NCBI RefSeq assembly: GCF_000373565.1
Contig: NZ_KB891798.1
Coordinates: 248,206 to 312,205 of the forward strand
Length of the DNA: 64,000 bases
Source of the DNA: Streptomyces sp. HmicA12
GTDB taxonomy: Bacteria; Actinomycetota; Actinomycetes; Streptomycetales; Streptomycetaceae
Direction of reading: 5' to 3'
Shown here: in pieces, positions 43,436-53,150 of the stretch
Numbering within the stretch: the stretch's first letter is position 1
How the letters are laid out: each line of letters starts with the position of its first letter
Translations under genes and position numbers: made by a program
The notes under the pieces: model-generated
Databases searched by the model: none
Seen by the model: the letters and a program-made list of their open reading frames with translations, nothing else
Told to the model about the DNA's origin: nothing

Positions 43436-44881
43436 TCATCCCCGCTCCAGAAGAGCCGCCGCGCCCGACAGCACGCCCGAGATCCGGTCCATCGTCGCCT
43501 CGTCCCGCTCGACCGGATCGAGCAGCGGACCGCGCGCCGTGTCCCAGCGCCGGGCCACCGCGGCCGGATCCTCACCGGTGAGCAGGCCCGCGGCCTGCGC
43601 GGCGGCGCCGAGCGCCACGAGTTCGCGGGCCTCTGGCACCTGAACGGCCCGCCCGGAGAGACGTCGCACCGTCTGCTGCCAGGCCGCGCCCCGCGCACCC
43701 CCGCCGATGAGCAGCAGGGGAGTCGACGGATCGGCGTCGGCGGCGTCGTTGGCCAGGACCCGGTCGAGCGCGCCCAGCAGCGCGTGCACCGCCCCGTCGT
43801 AGGCGGCCTGGAGCAGCTGCCCGCCGGTCGTGTCGTGCCGCAACCCGGTCAACAGGCCGGAGGCGTCCGGCAGATCGGGCGTCCGCTCACCGTCCAGATA
43901 GGGCAGGACGGTCGCCGAGCCGCCCGCCTCCACGGCCTCCCGGTCGAGACCGAGCAGCGCGGCGATGCGGTCGACGGCGAGCGTGCAGTTCAGGGTGCAG
44001 GCCAGCGGCAGCCAGTCGCCGCGGGCGTCCGCGAAACCGGCCACCGTGCCCGACGGGTCGGCGGGCCGGTGCCGGGACACCGCGTACACCGTCCCGGAGG
44101 TGCCGAGGCTGAGCACCGGCGTGCCCGGCCGCAGGCCCAGACCTAGAGCGGCGGCGGCGTTGTCACCGGTCCCGGCCGCCACCAACGTGCCCTTGGCGAA
44201 GGGAAGTTCACCGGAGGCGTCGCGCACCGTGCCCGCGACCTCGCCGGGGCCCACCACCCTGGGCAGCAGCGCGGGATCGAGCCCCACCCGGCCGAGCACG
44301 TCCTCGTCGTACGCCTCGGTGGACGACGCCCACCACCCCGTACCGGACGCGTCGCCGCGGTCCGTCGTGCCCGCGCCGGTCAGGCGCCCGGTCAGGTAGT
44401 CGTGGGGGAGCCGCACCGCCGCAGTGGCCCGCACGGCCTCCGGCTCGTGCTCGGCCAGCCACGCCCACTTCGAGACGGTGAACGAGGCGCCTGGCACGCT
44501 CCCGAACCGCTCCGCCCACGCCTTCGGACCGCCCAGTTCGTCCACCAGGTGCCGGGCCTGCGGCGCGGAGCGCACGTCGTTCCACAGCATCGCGGGGCGC
44601 ACCGCGCGCCCCTGCGCGTCCAGCGTCACCAGACCGTGCTGCTGACCGCCGACCGACACCGCGGCGGCCCGCCGAGCGGCGTCCCCGCACCGGGCGAGGG
44701 CCTCGCGCAGCGCCGCGTACCACTCCTCGGGGTCGCTCTCCCGGGCCGCGCCCGTCGTCACCGTGTGCGGCGCCTGCCCGCTCGCCACCACCGCACCCGT
44801 GGCGACGTCGACGACCAGCGCCTTCGTGGACTGCGTGGAACTGTCGATCCCTACGACGAGGGGACCGTCGGCAGCGGACAT
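43436..44881 (-). CDS. xylB: Xylulokinase
   Basis: 481-residue FGGY-family kinase. Seen: VVGIDSSTQSTKALVVD (phosphate loop), SVGGQQHGLV with the substrate-binding segment, GDNAAAALGLG, SLGTSGTVYAVS and LLIGGGARGAAWQQ near the C-terminus. It phosphorylates D-xylulose made by XylA. ATG at 44881 with AGGAGAG upstream. Divergent from xylA and followed by the ROK repressor. Confidence 0.95.
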   Translation of the reverse strand: MSAADGPLVVGIDSSTQSTKALVVDVATGAVVASGQAPHTVTTGAARESDPEEWYAALREALARCGDAARRAAAVSVGGQQHGLVTLDAQGRAVRPAMLWNDVRSAPQARHLVDELGGPKAWAERFGSVPGASFTVSKWAWLAEHEPEAVRATAAVRLPHDYLTGRLTGAGTTDRGDASGTGWWASSTEAYDEDVLGRVGLDPALLPRVVGPGEVAGTVRDASGELPFAKGTLVAAGTGDNAAAALGLGLRPGTPVLSLGTSGTVYAVSRHRPADPSGTVAGFADARGDWLPLACTLNCTLAVDRIAALLGLDREAVEAGGSATVLPYLDGERTPDLPDASGLLTGLRHDTTGGQLLQAAYDGAVHALLGALDRVLANDAADADPSTPLLLIGGGARGAAWQQTVRRLSGRAVQVPEARELVALGAAAQAAGLLTGEDPAAVARRWDTARGPLLDPVERDEATMDRISGVLSGAAALLERG

Positions 44882-45052
44882 GCGGCTCTCCTGACTCGTA
44901 CCTGATGCGTATGTGAATCGGGCCGCGCCCGGTCCCGTACCGAGGCGGCTCTTCCCAGCGGCGTGCCCGCATACTAATTTGTAAAGCGCCATGACGAAAT
45001 AGGCGGGCGGCGAGCGCTGCCGTGCGCCCGGCAACGGTGAGGGAGCCGCAAG
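44882..45052. promoter_or_regulatory. xylA/xylB divergent control region
   Basis: 171 bp between divergent xyl genes. An AT-rich patch at 44971-45000 (ATACTAATTTGTAAAG ... GACGAAAT) stands out from the surroundings and contains ATTTG / CGAAAT, a loose inverted pair. It is the best place for a repressor operator and overlapping promoters; the exact boxes are not resolved. Confidence 0.5.
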
Positions 45053-46219
45053 ATGACCTACCAGCCCACGCGCGAGGACAAGTTCAGTTTCGGCCTGTGG
45101 ACGGTCGGCTGGCAGGGCGTCGACCCGTTCGGTGTCGCCACCCGGCCCGCGCTCGACCCCGTCGAGTCGGTGCAGCGCCTGTCCGAACTCGGCGCGTACG
45201 GCGTGACGTTCCACGACGACGACCTGATCCCGTTCGGCGTCTCCGAGGCCGAACGCGAGTCGCACATCAAGCGTTTCCGGCAGGCGCTCGACGCCACGGG
45301 CATGGTCGTCCCGATGGCGACGACGAACCTGTTCACGCACCCGGTCTTCAAGGACGGCGGCTTCACCGCCAACGACCGTGACGTGCGCCGCTTCGCGCTG
45401 CGCAAGGTCGTCCGCAACATCGACCTGGCCGCCGAGCTCGGCGCGAAGACGTACGTGGCGTGGGGCGGCCGCGAGGGCGCCGAGTCCGGCGGCGCGAAGG
45501 ACGTCCGCGACGCCCTCGACCGCATGAAGGAGGCCTTCGACCTCCTCGGCGAGTACGTCGTCGAGCAGGGCTACGACCTGAAGTTCGCCATCGAGCCGAA
45601 GCCGAACGAGCCGCGCGGCGACATCCTGCTGCCGACCGTCGGTCACGCTCTCGCGTTCATCGAGCGCCTGGAGCGCCCGGAGCTGTACGGCGTCAACCCG
45701 GAGGTCGGGCACGAGCAGATGGCGGGTCTGAACTTCCCGCACGGCATCGCCCAGGCGCTGTGGGCGGGCAAGCTCTTCCACATCGACCTCAACGGCCAGC
45801 ACGGCACCCGCTACGACCAGGACCTGCGCTTCGGGGCCGGCGATCTGCGCTCCGCGTTCTGGCTCGTCGACCTGCTGGAGAGGGCCGGGTACGCGGGCCC
45901 GCGGCACTTCGACTTCAAGCCGCCGCGCACCGAGGACTTCGACGGTGTGTGGGAGTCGGCCGCCGGCTGCATGCGCAACTACCTGATCCTCAAGGAGCGG
46001 GCCGCCGCCTTCCGCGCCGACCCGGAGGTCCAGGAGGCGCTGCGGGCCTCGCGGCTCGACGAGCTCGCGCAGCCGACCGCGGCCGACGGGCTCGCCGCGC
46101 TGCTCGCGGACAAGGGCGCGTACGAGGAGTTCGACGTGAACGCGGCCGCCGAGCGCGGCATGGCGTTCGAGCGACTCGACCAGCTGGCGATGGACCACCT
46201 GCTGGCCGCCCGCGGCTGA
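45053..46219 (+). CDS. xylA: Xylose isomerase
   Basis: 388 residues, the usual length of class I actinobacterial xylose isomerases. Seen: [25 protein letters not shown] (catalytic His), [23 protein letters not shown] (metal-binding Glu), [32 protein letters not shown] and [10 protein letters not shown]. It converts D-xylose to D-xylulose in the cytoplasm. ATG with GAGGGAG upstream. Confidence 0.97.
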   Translation: MTYQPTREDKFSFGLWTVGWQGVDPFGVATRPALDPVESVQRLSELGAYGVTFHDDDLIPFGVSEAERESHIKRFRQALDATGMVVPMATTNLFTHPVFKDGGFTANDRDVRRFALRKVVRNIDLAAELGAKTYVAWGGREGAESGGAKDVRDALDRMKEAFDLLGEYVVEQGYDLKFAIEPKPNEPRGDILLPTVGHALAFIERLERPELYGVNPEVGHEQMAGLNFPHGIAQALWAGKLFHIDLNGQHGTRYDQDLRFGAGDLRSAFWLVDLLERAGYAGPRHFDFKPPRTEDFDGVWESAAGCMRNYLILKERAAAFRADPEVQEALRASRLDELAQPTAADGLAALLADKGAYEEFDVNAAAERGMAFERLDQLAMDHLLAARG

Positions 46220-46296
46220 CGTCGCTTTCTCGCCCGTCCGGTCCCAACTCCCGTCAGGGGGTCGCGTGTTCGGCCCACTGACGGGACCCTGGGGGC

Positions 46297-46719
46297 ATGG
46301 CCACGCCGCCCATGCCCCCGCAGCCGCCACCACCGCCCCCGGGCGGTCCGCCGCCCTCGGGCGGTGACTTCGGACCGCCGCACGACGGTTCCTTCGGCGC
46401 GCCGCCCCCGCGCGGGCCGGGGCGCGGTGGGCGGGGCCGCTTCGGAGTGATCGCCGCGATCGTGGCCCTCGTGGTGATCGTCGTGGTCGTGATCGTGGTG
46501 GCGACGCACGGCGGCTCCTCGGGCGGCGACGACAAGCCGTCGCCGTCCAAGAGCGGTGAGGGGTCCACGCGGTCGTCGTCGCCCCGGATTCCGAGTGAAC
46601 TCCCCAGCGAGCTGCCGAGCGAGCTGCCCAGTGACCTCCCGTCGGAGCTCCCGACGGAGCTGCCCAGCGAACTGCCGAGCGGACTGCTGCCGAGCGACGT
46701 GGTGGACCTGGTCCGGTGA
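46297..46719 (+). CDS. Small proline-rich single-pass membrane protein
   Basis: 140 residues: a Pro/Gly-rich cytoplasmic N-terminus (about 1-48), one transmembrane helix (about 49-68, rich in Val/Ile) and a Ser/Pro/Lys-rich outer part ending in seven ELPS-type tetrapeptide repeats (about 104-132). No enzymatic motif. Such proteins are common and uncharacterised in Streptomyces. Coding bias is normal, and ATG has a G-rich stretch upstream but no classic ribosome binding site. Confidence 0.7.
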   Translation: MATPPMPPQPPPPPPGGPPPSGGDFGPPHDGSFGAPPPRGPGRGGRGRFGVIAAIVALVVIVVVVIVVATHGGSSGGDDKPSPSKSGEGSTRSSSPRIPSELPSELPSELPSDLPSELPTELPSELPSGLLPSDVVDLVR

Positions 46720-46765
46720 GCGGCCGTGCCTCGCCGGCCGGCCACCTCGCCGTACCGCCGGAGAC

Positions 46766-48127
46766 TTAGAGCGCGCCCTTCGGCAGCTTCACGAACGTCA
46801 CTCGCGTCTCGATGCCGCTGTCCACGAGCCGCCCGTTCGCGTCGAACGCCTCGGCGCCGTCCGTCATACCGAAGTCGTTGTCGTTGATCAGGGCGAGCGT
46901 GCCGTGTCCGATGACGGCCACGCCCTCGATCTTGTCCTGTACGCCGTCGACGGTGTTCAGGTCGACCACGAGCCGCTTCTTGAGCACCGGCACGCCGGCG
47001 GCCGCCGGGTCGTCCAGTTGCTCCAGCGACGGGGACGTCGTCGCGTCGTCCCACTCGTCGCCCAGGATGTTCGCGCCGCGCGTGAGCCGCACCTCCTGGA
47101 GGCGGGCCGCCTTGTCCGTGCGCTCCTCCACGAGCAGCCGGTCACCGCCGAGCGCGACCACGGAGGAGATCTTGAGCTCGGAGGTGTCGTCCTCGCCGGG
47201 GTCGACGACGTCCACCGCGTCGAAGCGGTACGCGTACTCGGCGGTGACCGCCTGCTTCTTCGGCGAGAAGCGGACCAGGCGCGTGTTCCGCGAGGCGTCG
47301 CCCGCGGCTCCGTCCGGCAGGGACAGCGGGCTCTGCAGCGCCAGCACCAGGTCACCGTTCGGCAGCAGGGCGAGTCCCTCGAAGCCGCGGTTGACCTTCC
47401 GGTTCAGGAACACCGACGGCAGCGCCTCGACGACCGGGTAGTCGGCGCCCTTCAGGTGCAGTCCCTTGGGCACGTACCGGGTCAGCACCTTGCCGCGCGG
47501 CGACACGTGCACGAGCGAGGGGCCGTACTCGTCGACCAGCCAGAAGCTGCCGTCCGCGGCCCGCACGATGCCCTCGGTGTCCAGGCCGTTCGCGTTGTAC
47601 GTCAGGGGCGTCTTCGCGTCGTACGTGTACGGCTTCTCGTCGCGGCTCTCCTGGTTCGACAGGCCGGTGACGGCCCTGCCGGAGGAGGTGGTGATCGGGA
47701 TCGCGTCCAGCACCTTCACCTGGTCGCCGGTGACGCGGATCTTGACGATCGCCGGGTCGAAGCCGGGCACGGGGAACGTCCGGCGCTTCGTGCCGTCGAT
47801 CTTGATCTGACCGTTGGGACCACGGTCGGTCACCGTCCAGAACTCGCCCTTGCGGCCCGCCGGGTAGATGTCGGAGCCGATGCCGCCGAGGTCGACCCCA
47901 CGGTCGTCGGCGACGGTGCCCTTGAGCAGGCTGTTGCTGAAACCGGCCAGGGGTATGTCGCCGAGCGTGGCGCTGCCGGTGACCTCGGCCGAACCGCCGT
48001 GGTGGGACGGGGCGCCCGTCGCGGTCCCGGCGACGGCGAGCGCGGCCAGCGCGGCGAGCGGTACACCGGCGGCGACGGTGCGGCGTACGCGACGGGCGCT
48101 GCGGGAGCCGGGGACGAGCGGGGACAT
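46766..48127 (-). CDS. Secreted phytase-like esterase-domain protein
   Basis: 453 residues with an N-terminal export signal (SARRVRRTVAAGVPLAALAALAVAG, cleavage near residue 39) and a beta-propeller of the 'esterase-like activity of phytase' family: GSDIYPAGRKGEFWTVTDRGPNG, NGLDTEGIVRAADGSFWLVDEYGPSLVHV, NRGFEGLALLPNG, LINDNDFGM. Such proteins act outside the cell; the substrate (phosphate ester or other) is not certain. ATG at 48127 with TGGAGGC upstream. Confidence 0.88.
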   Translation of the reverse strand: MSPLVPGSRSARRVRRTVAAGVPLAALAALAVAGTATGAPSHHGGSAEVTGSATLGDIPLAGFSNSLLKGTVADDRGVDLGGIGSDIYPAGRKGEFWTVTDRGPNGQIKIDGTKRRTFPVPGFDPAIVKIRVTGDQVKVLDAIPITTSSGRAVTGLSNQESRDEKPYTYDAKTPLTYNANGLDTEGIVRAADGSFWLVDEYGPSLVHVSPRGKVLTRYVPKGLHLKGADYPVVEALPSVFLNRKVNRGFEGLALLPNGDLVLALQSPLSLPDGAAGDASRNTRLVRFSPKKQAVTAEYAYRFDAVDVVDPGEDDTSELKISSVVALGGDRLLVEERTDKAARLQEVRLTRGANILGDEWDDATTSPSLEQLDDPAAAGVPVLKKRLVVDLNTVDGVQDKIEGVAVIGHGTLALINDNDFGMTDGAEAFDANGRLVDSGIETRVTFVKLPKGAL

Positions 48128-48347
48128 GGTGCCTCCAGAGGCGCTTGAACGCTGAACTGCGTGAACTGCGCACACGCTCGACCCCGGCGCCGAACTCCTG
48201 GTGACGGCAGGGTGAATGAAAGCGGTGAGGGAAAGTGAACGCGTGGCAGGCCGGACGCGTAGGACGCGCGGACGCGGTAGATGTTCGTCCCGGCGTACGG
48301 GAACCGCGCTTTGGGCGAGCCGGTGGCCGCCGGGTCCGCGGCCCGCC

Positions 48348-48899
48348 TCACCATCCTGGCGTGCCGGGCTCCGGCCGCAGCCGGGTGGCCCGTGCCGTGA
48401 AGCTGATGGCGTGGTAGAAGCCGCACAGCATGAGGAGGTCGAGCAGTTGCTCTGGGCCGAACTCCACGGCCAGCCGCTCCCACAGTGGGTCGTCGATGTC
48501 ATGAGCGGTGTGCAGGGCGTCGACGGCCTCGACCAGCAGCCGGTCGCGCTCGCTCGTCCAGCACGCGTCCGTGCCCGAACCGTCGGCCAGCGAGGAGACC
48601 TGCGCGGCCGTCAGGCCCGCACGCCCCGCGAACCGCGCGACGTGCACTCCCCACTCGTACGCGCAGCCGCACCGGGCGCAGGTGCGGTCGATGACGATCT
48701 CGCGGTCGCGCAGGCCGAGGCTGAGATTCCGGCTGAGCTGGTAGGAGCCCCAGGAGTGCAGGGCTTCGGCCAGGCGCGGGTGGTGCGCGAACGTGCGGAA
48801 GAGGGCGATCGGCTCTTCGCCGGGCGGCATCACGCGCCGCAGCACCGGAGCGACGTCGTCGGGGTACGGGGCATCGAGCGGTGGAATGCGGGCGGACAT
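48348..48899 (-). CDS. Carboxymuconolactone decarboxylase/AhpD-like protein
   Basis: 183 residues of the AhpD-like all-helical fold. The redox motif is CARCGCAYEWGVH, a CxxC followed by the conserved His. Members are alkylhydroperoxidase-type reductants or decarboxylases; the CxxC favours a redox role. ATG at 48899 with GGGAG upstream. Divergent from the HxlR regulator, which suggests it is that regulator's target. Confidence 0.88.
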   Translation of the reverse strand: MSARIPPLDAPYPDDVAPVLRRVMPPGEEPIALFRTFAHHPRLAEALHSWGSYQLSRNLSLGLRDREIVIDRTCARCGCAYEWGVHVARFAGRAGLTAAQVSSLADGSGTDACWTSERDRLLVEAVDALHTAHDIDDPLWERLAVEFGPEQLLDLLMLCGFYHAISFTARATRLRPEPGTPGW

Positions 48900-49018
48900 G
48901 ACATCTCCCTCGCGAACAGGATCGGGCCCTGGCGGCAGCTGCTTCTTTTTCAGAAGCGGTCGGAGCGAATGGCCGGAGCGTACTGTGTCGAAAACAGAAG
49001 CGCCATCCTGTGTCGAGC

Positions 49019-49048
49019 AGAACAGAACAGAACAGAACAGAACGGAAC
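49019..49048. repeat. AGAAC pentanucleotide tandem repeat in divergent region
   Basis: Five perfect AGAAC units (49019-49043) and one GGAAC unit lie just upstream of the HxlR start at 49058. If the true start were the in-frame GTG at 49010, the repeat would be coding and unit changes would shift the frame. Confidence 0.8.
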
Positions 49049-49057
49049 GCATCGCCG

Positions 49058-49399
49058 ATGACGGCAACTCCCGCACCCGGAAGGCCTGTTCGCGGATCCA
49101 CCACGGGTCGTCCCGTCATGGCGGCGCTGGATCTCTTCGGGCGGCGCTGGACCCTGCGCATCCTGTGGGAACTGCGCGGTGAGGCGCTCGGCTTCCGGCC
49201 GTTGCAGCACCGGTGCGACGCGATGTCGTCCAGCGTGCTGCGCCGACGCCTCCTGGAACTCCAGGAAGCCCGCCTCGTGGAGCGCGACGAGGCGGACGGC
49301 TACCGCCTCACCGGGCTCGGCGAGGACGCCTGCGCCCAGCTCGAGGGACTGAACCGCTGGTCCGAGCGATGGGCGGCCGAGGTCGGACGCTCCGCGTGA
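49058..49399 (+). CDS. HxlR-family transcriptional regulator
   Basis: 113 residues with the HxlR winged helix: GRPVMAALDLFGRRWTLRILWEL, FRPLQHRCDAMSSSVLRRRLLELQEARLVER, YRLTGLGE. Usually a redox- or aldehyde-responsive regulator of a neighbouring gene; the divergent AhpD-like gene is the obvious target. ATG at 49058 gives the standard length. A longer GTG start at 49010 would read through the AGAAC repeat. Confidence 0.9.
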   Translation: MTATPAPGRPVRGSTTGRPVMAALDLFGRRWTLRILWELRGEALGFRPLQHRCDAMSSSVLRRRLLELQEARLVERDEADGYRLTGLGEDACAQLEGLNRWSERWAAEVGRSA

Positions 49400-49430
49400 G
49401 GGCGGGATGACGTCGAGGTTTCGTCTAGGG

Positions 49431-49453
49431 GATCGTTATGAGCGTTGACGATC
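49431..49453. promoter_or_regulatory. Candidate operator upstream of the DeoR/LacI hybrid regulator
   Basis: 23-bp interrupted palindrome GATCGT-N11-ACGATC, 64 bp before the regulator start. It has the same 23-bp span and a shared GATCGTT core as the palindrome at 53151-53173 ahead of the polysaccharide lyase gene, suggesting autoregulation. Confidence 0.5.
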
Positions 49454-49517
49454 GATACGATGATGTCGCTCCGGCGCCGTACGCGTCCGGGCACGGCACC
49501 GGGGGAGGGTCCACGCC

Positions 49518-50645
49518 ATGCGACTGCACGTCGACCGACGCCACGCGCGCGTCCTCCAACTGGTCAGGGAACGCGGCACTTTGCGCGTCGCCGACCTCGC
49601 CCGGGAGCTCGGCGTCTCGCCGGTGACGCTCCGCCGCGACGTCGAGACCCTCGCGACGCAGGGCAGACTCCAGCGGCTGCACGGCGCGGTCATGTGGCCG
49701 GGGGACGCGACCGAAGCGCCGCGCGGGGGAGGTCAGTTGGCGAACACCCCTGCGCCCGCACACGTACTCGTGCCCGGCACCGTCGTCGGCATGGTCGTGC
49801 CGACCACCGAGTACTACTACGCCGATGTGGTGCGCGGCGCCCGTGAGGCCGTCGAGGAGCGGGGCGCCCGCCTCGTCGTCGCCCTGTCGCAGTACCTGCC
49901 CGGTGAGGACACCGTCCAGGTCGACCGGCTGCTGGCCTCGGGCGCCGAAGGGCTTTTGCTCACGCCCAGTTGGGAGGCCGGCAGCCCGGGCCCCGGCGAG
50001 GGGGTGCGGATCACCGAGCGGCCGGTGCCGACCGTCCTGGTGGAGCGCTCCGCGCCGCTCGGCCATCCCGCGGCCGCCCTCGACCGGGTCCGCTCCGACC
50101 ATGCCCACGGCGCGGCCGAGGCGGTGCGTCATCTGGCCGCGCTCGGCCACCGCACGATCGCGCTCGCGGCCCAGGAGTCACCGACCAGCGCCGCGCTGCG
50201 GCGCGGCCACGCGGCCGCGGTGGCGGCCCTCGGGCTGCGCCCGGCGCCCGAACAGACGCCGCCGCCGCGCACCGCCACCGAGGCCGAGCGTTTCGAGCGC
50301 ACCTTCGCCTACCTGCGGGACGCCGTCGAGGAGCACGGGGTGAGTGCCGCGATCCTGCACAGCGACGTCGACGCGATCGTCCTCGTGCCCCGGCTGCGGG
50401 CCCACGGCATCCGCGTCCCCGGTGACCTCGCCGTCATCACGTACGACGACGAGGTGGCCGGCCTCGCGGACCTGCCGCTCACCGCGGTCGCCCCGGCCAA
50501 GCGGACCGTCGGCCGGCGCGCCGCCGAACTGCTGCTGTCCCGGCTCGCCGAGCGGTCAGGTACTCGCGAGCCGGGACAACACCTCGACATTCTCCCCGAG
50601 TTGCGCGTCCGGGAGTCGTGCGGCTCGCCGCTCAGGCCAGTGTGA
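49518..50645 (+). CDS. DeoR-type HTH / LacI-type sensor hybrid regulator
   Basis: 375 residues. The N-terminus is a DeoR-like winged helix (ARVLQLVRERGTLRVADLARELGVSPVTLRRDVETL), the rest a periplasmic-binding-protein sensor of LacI/GalR type (VGMVVPTTEYYYADVVRGAREAVEERGARLVVALS, AEGLLLTP, SDHAHGAAEAVRHLAALGHRTIAL, DLAVITYDDE). It should respond to a carbohydrate. ATG with GGGGGAGG upstream. Its end overlaps the convergent polysaccharide lyase gene by 14 bp, and that gene is the likely target. Confidence 0.92.
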   Translation: MRLHVDRRHARVLQLVRERGTLRVADLARELGVSPVTLRRDVETLATQGRLQRLHGAVMWPGDATEAPRGGGQLANTPAPAHVLVPGTVVGMVVPTTEYYYADVVRGAREAVEERGARLVVALSQYLPGEDTVQVDRLLASGAEGLLLTPSWEAGSPGPGEGVRITERPVPTVLVERSAPLGHPAAALDRVRSDHAHGAAEAVRHLAALGHRTIALAAQESPTSAALRRGHAAAVAALGLRPAPEQTPPPRTATEAERFERTFAYLRDAVEEHGVSAAILHSDVDAIVLVPRLRAHGIRVPGDLAVITYDDEVAGLADLPLTAVAPAKRTVGRRAAELLLSRLAERSGTREPGQHLDILPELRVRESCGSPLRPV

Positions 50646-53076
50646 CCGTGACCTTCTGGGTCAGCCCGCCGGTCCCGGAGAGATCGCCGAACGTCAGCTT
50701 CAGCTCCCGGCCCGTCTCGGCGCCGGTCACCGAACCCGGCTTCGAGGCGACGGACCTGACCGGCCGCCGCCAGGTCAGCGTGGCCCCCTTCACCGCACGG
50801 TTCGGGTCGCTCACGCACACCGTCGCCGTGCCGTCGCGCCGCTCCCGGATCTGCACGATCAGCGGAGCGTCGACACTCACCCTGCCGACCGTCCCCGGCT
50901 CCCAGAACGTCACCGAGGTCAGCCCGAGCGACGGCACCCGGACCCCCTGCTGCGCAGCGGAGTTGACGGTGACCTGCATCCAGTCCCGCTCCAACGCCCG
51001 CGCGGCGGTGCGCTGTTCACTCGCGCCCGGCAGCACCACGTACGCGTAGGAGGCGTTCGCCGGATCCGTGCCGTGGTCGGCGAGCAGGGTCACGTACCGG
51101 CGGGTGACCGGGTCGGTCGAGCCGCCGCCGTTGATGCTCTGCCACGCCGCCGTACGCTCCTCGCGCAGCGCGGTGAGCGAGGCGCCGCCGGGGAAGAGAT
51201 AGCCGCCGTGCCCGGCCAGATGGGCCCAACGGGCGTCCTTGACCGTCGAGTTCCAGCCGAGCGTGGACGGCTGCGACCGGCCGTCCACCGTGAGTCGCGC
51301 CGTCCCGGACGCCCCCAGATTGCGGTTGTCGACCACGCTCTCCACGCCGGCGCCGTCCGTGCTCGTGATGCCCGCGCCGAGGCAGACCACCGCGTCGTCG
51401 AGGAAGAACCACGACTTTTTCGCCCGCAGCGTCGACGACAGACCGCGGGTGTCCTGGGCCACCGCCGCGTACGTGCCGTCCGTCGTGCCGCCCACCCACG
51501 TCGTGTCGGGACGTGCCGCGCCCCACGTGCCGCCCTCGCCGTCCGCGAGCTTCTTGCGCGAGACCGTCGTGCCGGGCAGCCGGTACGGGTCCACGGTCGG
51601 CCAGTACCCGTCGCTGTACTGCCCGCCGCCCGTGCTGTCGCCCGCGGCCCACCAGTACAGCATCCCCGAACCGGTGTGCCAGCCGTGGATGTTCTCGCCG
51701 TTGCCGTTCTCGTAGAAGGTGATCGCCTTCGACGACATCGACACGGACGCGGTGAACCGGCTCGTGCGGTGCGCGGCCCGCGCCATCGACGGGAACAGCT
51801 TGTGCCCCGTCGGCTCGGCCCCCGCCTTGACCGCCGAGTCGTCGAGCAGCGTCGCGACCCGGGACAGCGCGGCGACGCCCAGGGTGCGGCCGCTCGTCAC
51901 GTCGCTGTAGCGGTCCCGCGTGAACCAGCCCTTCGCGAGGGCCTGCCAGCGCGCGTTCTCCTCGGCGCTCGCGCCCTGCCCGAGCAGCAGGATCGACGCG
52001 ATGATCCCATGCCCGCGGGAGTGGTCGTCCTGCTGGACCTTCAGCGTGTCCGTGGCGACCAGGCCGCGGCTGATCGCCCGCCCCGAGACGTTGTCCATCA
52101 TCAGGCCGTCGTGCAGGAACGGCGCGTACGCGGACTCCACCGAGTCCAGGAAGATCTGCCGCCCGCTGTCGGTGATCGCCCACGTCGACCCGCCGAGCAG
52201 CGCGAACAGACGGCTCAGGCCGTCGATGAGGACCGCGCCGTACGAGCCGGTGTACGGCACGTACGTGTGCTGGATCAGCGAGCCGTCCGCGTACAGGCCG
52301 TCGCCCGAGGTGACGTAGGGGAAGACCGGCGAGACCGCGTCACGGGCGAGCGCGACCTTCGCGGCGGTGCCGTCGAGGATGCCGCGCAGGGCGAGGACGC
52401 GGCACAGGTCGATGCGGTTGGCGCCGGTGCTCGTGCCCGTGTACTTCGACACGAGCGAGTCCGGGACGAAGTGGTCGATCGCCTCGGTCGCCGCCGTCAG
52501 CTGGGCCTGGCTGAGGTGCTCGTACATGAGGACGCAGATGTCGAGCAGCCGCTGCGGGGCGCCTATCTGGAAGTTGTACCAGTTGCCGTACTGCGTCTGG
52601 GACTTGTTGTAGACCTGCGTGCCGAGGTGGTCAACGGCCGTGAGCACGGCGGTCTTGAGCGACGTGTCGCCGGTGAGGCCGGTCCCCGGCTGGCAGAACG
52701 CCTCCGCCATCGTGCGCACGCGCTCGTAACTCGTCTGGATCTTCTCGGAGTAGCCGTACGACTCCGTGTCCGTGTCCGGCTCCGGATCCCCGAACACGGC
52801 GTCCGGCCACAGCGATCCGGTGGCCGGGGCCATCGCGTCCTGCCAGGCCTTGGCCTGCGCGCCGAGCGTGGCGAGCTTCGACCTGAACGGCTCGGCGGTC
52901 GGGCTGAAGCCCTCGCCGAGGTACAACGCCCGCCACTTCGCGCGCAGTCGGGCGAACTCGTCGGCGCCGTCGGCGGCGGCTGCCGGACGGGGCACTCCGA
53001 CGGTGAGCGCGGCACCGACGGCCGCCGAGGTGGCGAGGAAGGCGCGACGGGACCAGGGCAGGGACGGCGACGTCAT
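50632..53076 (-). CDS. Tat-exported polysaccharide lyase family 8 (hyaluronate/xanthan lyase-like)
   Basis: 814 residues. Twin-arginine signal SRRAFLATSA near the start, then an alpha/alpha-toroid catalytic domain (about 35-390) with NWYNFQIG (catalytic Asn), a His around HTYVPYTGSYG and Tyr in that loop, followed by beta-sandwich domains including NIHGWHTGSGMLYWW. PL8 enzymes cleave hyaluronan, chondroitin or xanthan by beta-elimination. ATG at 53076 with GGAG upstream. The family is clear; which polymer is cut cannot be told from sequence alone. Confidence 0.92.
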   Translation of the reverse strand: MTSPSLPWSRRAFLATSAAVGAALTVGVPRPAAAADGADEFARLRAKWRALYLGEGFSPTAEPFRSKLATLGAQAKAWQDAMAPATGSLWPDAVFGDPEPDTDTESYGYSEKIQTSYERVRTMAEAFCQPGTGLTGDTSLKTAVLTAVDHLGTQVYNKSQTQYGNWYNFQIGAPQRLLDICVLMYEHLSQAQLTAATEAIDHFVPDSLVSKYTGTSTGANRIDLCRVLALRGILDGTAAKVALARDAVSPVFPYVTSGDGLYADGSLIQHTYVPYTGSYGAVLIDGLSRLFALLGGSTWAITDSGRQIFLDSVESAYAPFLHDGLMMDNVSGRAISRGLVATDTLKVQQDDHSRGHGIIASILLLGQGASAEENARWQALAKGWFTRDRYSDVTSGRTLGVAALSRVATLLDDSAVKAGAEPTGHKLFPSMARAAHRTSRFTASVSMSSKAITFYENGNGENIHGWHTGSGMLYWWAAGDSTGGGQYSDGYWPTVDPYRLPGTTVSRKKLADGEGGTWGAARPDTTWVGGTTDGTYAAVAQDTRGLSSTLRAKKSWFFLDDAVVCLGAGITSTDGAGVESVVDNRNLGASGTARLTVDGRSQPSTLGWNSTVKDARWAHLAGHGGYLFPGGASLTALREERTAAWQSINGGGSTDPVTRRYVTLLADHGTDPANASYAYVVLPGASEQRTAARALERDWMQVTVNSAAQQGVRVPSLGLTSVTFWEPGTVGRVSVDAPLIVQIRERRDGTATVCVSDPNRAVKGATLTWRRPVRSVASKPGSVTGAETGRELKLTFGDLSGTGGLTQKVTVTLA

Positions 53077-53150
53077 GAAGAGCTCCGGGAGACTGGAGGA
53101 TCCGCTGGGAGTAAGCGGTTTCTAGCACCCGGTGAATCAAACGCTCAAGA

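Noticed and set aside
44971..45000. Precise XylR operator in the xylA/xylB region
   Set aside because: Only a loose inverted pair is visible; the region is reported, but no exact operator is claimed.
43436..46333. Very long minus-strand frame through xylB into xylA
   Set aside because: Only 43436-44881 has kinase motifs and a proper start; the remainder lies antisense to the xylose isomerase gene.
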